The notes under the pieces are model-generated. The model did not search any database, was not told the DNA's origin, and saw nothing but the letters and a program-made list of their open reading frames with translations. DNA of 64,000 bases, taken from NCBI GenBank assembly GCA_015065685.1, contig SVPU01000005.1:43965-107964 (forward strand), read 5' to 3'. Origin of the DNA: Oscillospiraceae bacterium. GTDB taxonomy: Bacteria; Bacillota; Clostridia; Oscillospirales; Acutalibacteraceae. Below, piece after piece: positions 60,023-64,000 of this stretch. How positions within the stretch are numbered: position 1 is the stretch's first letter; each line of letters begins with the position of its first letter. The position numbers and the translations under genes were made by a program.

Positions 60023-61344
60023 TATTTATCTCCTCTCTCGCGGATAACAAACCTTACGGGAGTGCCCTCAAGACCAAAAGTTGAACGAATCTGATTTTCA
60101 AGGTATCTCTGATATGAAAAATGAAATAATTCGGCTTTATTACAGAAACAAACAAATGTTGGTGGTTTGGTTGAAGCCTGTGTCATATAATAAATTTTAA
60201 GCCTTTTTCCCTTATCAGAAGGCGGTTGAACACGCGCGGTGGCATCGGCCAAAACATCGTTAAGCATACCTGTTGAAATGCGCATTGTATTCTGTTCGTT
60301 CACATATTTAATAAGCTCGAACAATCTCTCAATTCTCTGGCCCGTTTTTGCAGAAATAAAAATCATAGGTGCGTAAGGCATAAACGAAAAATCAACCATA
60401 AGCTTTTTTCTGAAGCTGTCCATCGTTGTTCCGTCTTTTTCAACTGCATCCCATTTATTTATTGCAATAATGCAAGCCTTACCTTGCTCTAGTGCAAGAC
60501 CTGCAACCTTGGAATCCTGCTCTGTGAAGCCATCCACGGCATCTATCATAATAACACACACATCTGCGCGTTCAATAGCCATTTTGGCTCTTAGCACACT
60601 ATATTTTTCAATTTTATCTTCAACCTTAGACTTTCTTCTAAGACCTGCAGTATCGATAAAATTATATTTTATGCCGTTTTTCTCTATTCGTGTGTCAATT
60701 GCATCTCTCGTTGTTCCGGCTATATTAGAAACAATAGAGCGCTCTTCGCCCGCAATTTTATTAACGAGTGAGGATTTACCCGCATTCGGCTTTCCAATTA
60801 TGGCAACGTTTATTATATCCTCTTCGGTGTCAGAAAACTCTTCGCTTGGTATATGCTCTAAAACCGCATCAAGCAAATCACCCGTTCCGTGGCCGTGCAC
60901 AGAGGATACGGCAATAGGGTCACCAAGCCCTAAATTGTAAAATTCATAGAATTCCATCGGTGTTTTTCCGATTCCATCACACTTATTAACGCACAAAACA
61001 ATCGGTTTACCGCTTTTTTGAAGCATTGCGGCAACATCCATATCGGCAGCGGTTACACCGCTTGTAATATCGGTTACAAAGATTATAACCGAAGCGGTAT
61101 CAATTGCCAGCTGTGCTTGTACTCTCATGCTTGCTAAAATTATATCATCGGTTTTTGGTTCAATACCGCCCGTATCAACAAGCATAAGCTTTCTGCCTTG
61201 CCACTCAGCATCCCCATAAATACGGTCGCGTGTTACACCTGGGGTATCATCAACAATAGAAAGCCGTTGACCGATAATCTTATTAAAAAGCGTGGATTTA
61301 CCTACATTCGGTCTTCCTACAACCGCAACAATTGGCTTTGCCAT
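60022..61344 (-). CDS. der: Ribosome-associated GTPase Der (EngA)
   Basis: 440 residues. Two tandem G domains, each complete: GRPNVGKSTLFNK with DTGG and NKCD, and GKPNAGKSSLVNK with DTAG and NKWD, followed by the C-terminal KH-like domain. Needed for 50S assembly. Four bases after the DUF512 gene; der-plsY-gpsA order is common in Firmicutes. Confidence 0.97.
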   Translation of the reverse strand: MAKPIVAVVGRPNVGKSTLFNKIIGQRLSIVDDTPGVTRDRIYGDAEWQGRKLMLVDTGGIEPKTDDIILASMRVQAQLAIDTASVIIFVTDITSGVTAADMDVAAMLQKSGKPIVLCVNKCDGIGKTPMEFYEFYNLGLGDPIAVSSVHGHGTGDLLDAVLEHIPSEEFSDTEEDIINVAIIGKPNAGKSSLVNKIAGEERSIVSNIAGTTRDAIDTRIEKNGIKYNFIDTAGLRRKSKVEDKIEKYSVLRAKMAIERADVCVIMIDAVDGFTEQDSKVAGLALEQGKACIIAINKWDAVEKDGTTMDSFRKKLMVDFSFMPYAPMIFISAKTGQRIERLFELIKYVNEQNTMRISTGMLNDVLADATARVQPPSDKGKRLKIYYMTQASTKPPTFVCFCNKAELFHFSYQRYLENQIRSTFGLEGTPVRFVIRERGDK

Positions 61345-61347
61345 ACC

Positions 61348-62664
61348 TTACTCCTTTTCTTTGATGCCCAAAATCGCATCAATCAGTTCATATCCGTCAT
61401 TAGCGACGGGGGTTATCTTAATATTCAACTTCTCAGACAATTCTTCCAAGGTTACGCTATCCAAAAACATATCGCCGCCATCTCTCAGCATTACCGCGGG
61501 GATAAGCAGCTCTTCACCTAAATCAATACCGTTTAATTGGTCTAAAATATCGGTCGCTGTAATAAGACCTGCAACGGTAATGGATCTGCCAAAAAAGTTA
61601 TTTTTAACAGCTTTAACCCTACATTCCAAATTATCCCATTTTTGAGCGGCGCTGTCAACAATTTTCTTAATAAAAGGATATGCCGCTTCACCCGTAGCTA
61701 TTGTGATTATTCTCTTCTTTGTGAGTTTATAATCACATTCTTCCATTGCGCTTTTAGCCTCACTATTAAGCAATGCCACTAAGCCCACGCCGTTTTCAAG
61801 CTGTAAAAACTCCTCATAGTGAGAAGCATCGGGAAGCTCTCTTTCGGCAAGAATATAAAATTCATCTGCCGCATAAACTCTTCGCTCACCGTATTTTTCT
61901 AAACATTCCTTACCAAAACGGTCAATAATCTCAATGGTTTTTATGGCGCGTTCTTTATCAAAAGGCTTAACCTTGGCAAGTCCATCTCGGAACCTTGTAA
62001 GTCCCACGGGAACTGCGGCAATACACTCTGCGTTTTCTAGTGCTGTTAAATCCCTTAAGGTGCGCTCCAGCTCTTCGCCGTCATTATAATCGGGGCATAA
62101 CACCATTTGACAGTTGAGCTTAATACCCGCAGCATTAAATCGGTTAATGATTTCAAGCGCTTTGCCCGCATTCTTGTTCTTCATCATTTTAACCCTAAGT
62201 TCAGGGTTGGTGGTGTGAACCGAAATATTTATGGGGCTTATGTGCATTTTTATAATGCGGTCTACTTCGTGCTCTGTAATATTGGTAAGGGTTATATAGT
62301 TACCAAAAAGAAAAGAAAGGCGCGAATCGTCATCTTTAAAATAAAGTGAGTCTCGAAGACCTTTTGGTAATTGGTCAATAAAACAAAAAACGCACTTGTT
62401 TTTGCAAGCATGCTTTTTATCCATTAAATAGGTTTCAAATTCAAGGCCTATTTCTTCATAAACCTTCTTTTTGATTTTTTTAAACTTAAAGTTACCCTTT
62501 TTATTTATGAATTCAACGGTCAATTTAGCTTCGTTCTGATAAAAACGATAATCGAGAACGTCCATTATTTCGTTACCATCAATTGAAACGAGAGTGTCCC
62601 CCGCCGAAATTTTAGCCTTATAAGCGGGACTTCCTTTAACAACAGCTTTAATTATTACCGACAC
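61348..62664 (-). CDS. DUF512 PDZ/radical-SAM-like protein
   Basis: 438 residues. N-terminal PDZ-like domain (IIKAVVKGSPAYKAKISAGD, about 1-60), radical-SAM-type Cys cluster CKNKCVFCFID (CX3CX2C, about 87-94), then the DUF512 domain. Conserved in Clostridia next to der; function not established. Confidence 0.88.
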   Translation of the reverse strand: MSVIIKAVVKGSPAYKAKISAGDTLVSIDGNEIMDVLDYRFYQNEAKLTVEFINKKGNFKFKKIKKKVYEEIGLEFETYLMDKKHACKNKCVFCFIDQLPKGLRDSLYFKDDDSRLSFLFGNYITLTNITEHEVDRIIKMHISPINISVHTTNPELRVKMMKNKNAGKALEIINRFNAAGIKLNCQMVLCPDYNDGEELERTLRDLTALENAECIAAVPVGLTRFRDGLAKVKPFDKERAIKTIEIIDRFGKECLEKYGERRVYAADEFYILAERELPDASHYEEFLQLENGVGLVALLNSEAKSAMEECDYKLTKKRIITIATGEAAYPFIKKIVDSAAQKWDNLECRVKAVKNNFFGRSITVAGLITATDILDQLNGIDLGEELLIPAVMLRDGGDMFLDSVTLEELSEKLNIKITPVANDGYELIDAILGIKEKE

Positions 62665-62684
62665 TTGAATTCACCTACCTTAAA

Positions 62685-62717
62685 ATGTAAAAAATAAGAG
62701 GAGGATTGCTCCTCCTC
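62685..62717 (-). terminator. Terminator after rpmF
   Basis: GAGGAGGA / TCCTCCTC stem with TTGC loop and a T-rich tail on the minus strand. Confidence 0.87.
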
Positions 62718-62728
62718 AAACCTTAAAA

Positions 62729-62911
62729 TTACTCAGCAACCTTTACAACCTCACGGCCATTGTACTGTCCGCAAGCAGGGCAAAGTCTATGGGGGCGCTT
62801 ATATTCGCCGCAGTTTGAACACTTAACTAATGTGGGAGCTGTGAGCTTCCATAAATTGTTTCTTCTTTTATCTCTTCTTGCTTTAGAAGTTTTTCTCTTC
62901 GGTACTGCCAT
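62729..62911 (-). CDS. rpmF: 50S ribosomal protein L32
   Basis: 60 residues starting [17 protein letters not shown] at ATG 62911, ten bases after AAGGAGG; an in-frame GTG three codons earlier is too close. Zinc ribbon CSNCG ... CPACG. Paired with yceD as in most bacteria. Confidence 0.97.
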   Translation of the reverse strand: MAVPKRKTSKARRDKRRNNLWKLTAPTLVKCSNCGEYKRPHRLCPACGQYNGREVVKVAE

Positions 62912-62944
62912 TTTCGGCACCTCCTTAAGTTGATATAAAGTTAA

Positions 62945-63439
62945 TTATTTAAGTAGTTCGGCAAGTGCTGCAAGCCTCGGGTCTATTTCCTTTTCAGGAC
63001 AATCGCATTTGCCTTCATTCAGGTTTTTACCACACTTGAAACAGATACCCTTGCAATCCTCGTTGCATAAATGCTTGGTTGGAAGATTAACAATAACTTC
63101 AGAATATATAAGCTCGTCCAAGTTAAGCTTCATATCCGGAATAACAAGTATCGTGTCGCTTTCTTCAGCTTCGATAGAAGCCGCGAGCGACTTATCAACG
63201 GTAATCGTGTGTGTGCGAACAGTTTGAACACTGCAGCGATCACACGGGGCATCAAATTCGTAATAAATTTGTGCCTCTAACCTTACTAGACTCGCTTTGT
63301 TTGAGACCATTCCGCTGAAATTTACAGGTTTTTTGAGCGGATAAACACCCATAAATTCCACATCGCTCAAATCTAAAGCGTAATCAATCGGTAAAGAAGA
63401 ATCTTCATTGACAAAAATTCGTTTTAAATCAATAATCAT
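62945..63439 (-). CDS. YceD/DUF177-family 23S rRNA accumulation protein
   Basis: 164 residues from ATG 63439 after GAGGTGG. DUF177 motif at the C-terminus: LCNEDCKGICFKCGKNLNEGKCDC, with clustered Cys (CNEDC, CFKCG, CDC). Always next to rpmF in many phyla and implicated in 23S rRNA/ribosome assembly. Co-transcribed with rpmF from a consensus promoter. Confidence 0.93.
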   Translation of the reverse strand: MIIDLKRIFVNEDSSLPIDYALDLSDVEFMGVYPLKKPVNFSGMVSNKASLVRLEAQIYYEFDAPCDRCSVQTVRTHTITVDKSLAASIEAEESDTILVIPDMKLNLDELIYSEVIVNLPTKHLCNEDCKGICFKCGKNLNEGKCDCPEKEIDPRLAALAELLK

Positions 63440-63466
63440 ACTTCCACCTCTATCGTTACAAAGTAT

Positions 63467-63495
63467 ATTATAGCCACACAAGGTCGCTTTGTCAA
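63467..63495 (-). promoter_or_regulatory. Consensus promoter of yceD-rpmF
   Basis: Minus strand -35 TTGACA (63490-63495), 17-bp spacer, -10 TATAAT (63467-63472): a full consensus promoter. Confidence 0.92.
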
Positions 63496-63538
63496 GGCTT
63501 TTTTATTAATAAAACCGCTTAAAATTCACTTTTTAGAA

Positions 63539-63904
63539 TCATTTCTGACTGAAAGTTGATTTTGGTAAATTCCAATGGAAAAGCGCTGCTAAAAACCGCA
63601 AAATCACAATAACCACAGCGCCGCAAATCATAGAATACAAAGAGCCGATTACATTCCACAGTAAAACACTGCTTAAGGCACCTATTAGTGAAGCTGTTGC
63701 ATAAAAATGCTTAACGAAAATATATGGTGTGTCCCCAGCTAAAACATCTCTTAAAACTCCGCCGCCAGTGCCTGTTATGACACCGACAAAAAGTAATAAA
63801 AATACATTAAAATCGCTTGAAATCCCTACTGCTGTTCTGATACCCACAACAGTAAAAACCGCAAGTCCCAAGGAATAGAAATAGGTAACGAACACCGTCA
63901 ACAT
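63539..63904 (-). pseudogene. TRIC/UPF0126 (YadS) family membrane protein, 3' half only
   Basis: 121 codons from an ATG with no ribosome binding site. Family proteins are about 200 residues with two repeated halves; this fragment is the second half, with GVITGTGGGVLRDVLAGDTP and the usual C-terminal RFLAALFHWNLPK. The first half is missing because group II intron sequence abuts codon 1. If the intron is complete beyond the window and splices, the gene could still be expressed; otherwise it is broken. Confidence 0.75.
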
Positions 63905-64000
63905 AACTTGTTACGGGTCGTTTTCCCCTCCTTCACACCGTGCGTGCGACTTTCACCGCACACGGCGTTCCATCGTGATTTAATAGGCTTCGGTAACCTA
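63905..64000 (-). mobile_element. Group II intron, 3' portion (domain V)
   Basis: On the minus strand, positions 63970-63936 form domain V: ACGCCGTG pairs with CACGGTGT, then a CG bulge, a six-pair upper stem TGCGGT/GTCGCA and a GAAA tetraloop. The triad reads CGC rather than AGC, as reported for the IIC class. The stretch after it (GGGGAAAACGACCC) could be the start of domain VI. The intron body and any reverse transcriptase would lie beyond the right edge. Confidence 0.75.

Overview
The window reads as chromosomal DNA from an anaerobic, low-GC Gram-positive bacterium of the class Clostridia, most likely a gut Oscillospiraceae/Ruminococcaceae-type organism (inference from gene content; there is no rRNA here to place it). 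Supporting signs are the IspH-ribosomal S1 fusion, Spo0A, a CotF-like coat protein and an AbrB-type regulator (spore-former lineage), only an oxygen-sensitive class III ribonucleotide reductase (NrdD/NrdG), LytR-CpsA-Psr and LTA-synthase-like envelope enzymes, strong GGAGG ribosome binding sites and many U-tailed hairpin terminators. Most of the sequence is compact core genome; accessory-looking parts are short.

Layout. 1-2.8 kb: end of upp, then ppa, tsf and rpsB, with a long structured rpsB leader. 2.8-6.5 kb (+): a DtxR/MntR-like regulator, a zinc-ribbon protein plus a sigma-region-4-like protein, SOS-controlled dinB and an LCP ligase. 6.5-10.6 kb (-): flavoprotein, cmk, ispH-rpsA. 10.6-14 kb (-): nrdD, nrdG, dut behind a probable NrdR operator. 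14.1-15.5 kb: a 58-residue ribbon-helix-helix-like protein divergent from a small Cys-rich protein across three identical 11-bp repeats, then a YitT-type membrane protein. 15.6-18.4 kb: beta-helix protein, tRNA-Arg(ACG), a tandem ~196-bp structured repeat array built from the tRNA 3' end plus its terminator, and a small membrane protein. 18.5-24.7 kb: AAC(3)-like acetyltransferase divergent from a GH36-like glycosidase, cotF-like gene, galT and an AEC transporter. 24.8-30 kb: spo0A with a 0A box, trmO, trmL and a GH78 rhamnosidase. 30.2-34.7 kb (+): pgk, tpiA, a phosphodiesterase and gpmI. 34.8-39.2 kb: HAD phosphatase, AbrB-like regulator, and ung/lysA/dapA behind a lysine riboswitch. 39.2-47.4 kb (-): small-multidrug-export protein, flippase, pyk, LOG, Nudix, LTA synthase and gapA. 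47.5-54.7 kb: unknown protein, chromate-transporter pair, two flavoproteins, dCMP deaminase, MFS, HAD and rpmB. 54.8-58.2 kb: beta-helix protein with an FAD-dependent oxidoreductase carrying a C-terminal discoidin-like domain. 58.4-63.5 kb: gpsA, plsY, der, DUF512 radical SAM, rpmF, yceD. 63.5-64 kb: 3' half of a TRIC/UPF0126 gene abutting a group II intron end.

Together the genes describe a fermentative sugar user. GH36-like and GH78 enzymes, galT and glycolysis (gapA, pgk, tpiA, gpmI, pyk) process plant- or host-derived sugars. None of the visible glycosidases carries a signal peptide, so they probably act on imported oligosaccharides. Regulation can be read directly at several places: LexA box (dinB), NrdR-like box (nrdD), 0A box (spo0A), lysine riboswitch (dapA operon), a candidate r-protein leader (rpsB) and iterated operators (14.35 kb).

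No CRISPR array, insertion sequence or complete prophage is visible. The most unexplained elements are the tRNA-linked tandem structured repeats (17.49-17.94 kb), the RHH/11-bp-repeat/Cys-rich locus (14.15-14.70 kb), the beta-helix/oxidoreductase pair and the intron-interrupted gene at the right edge.
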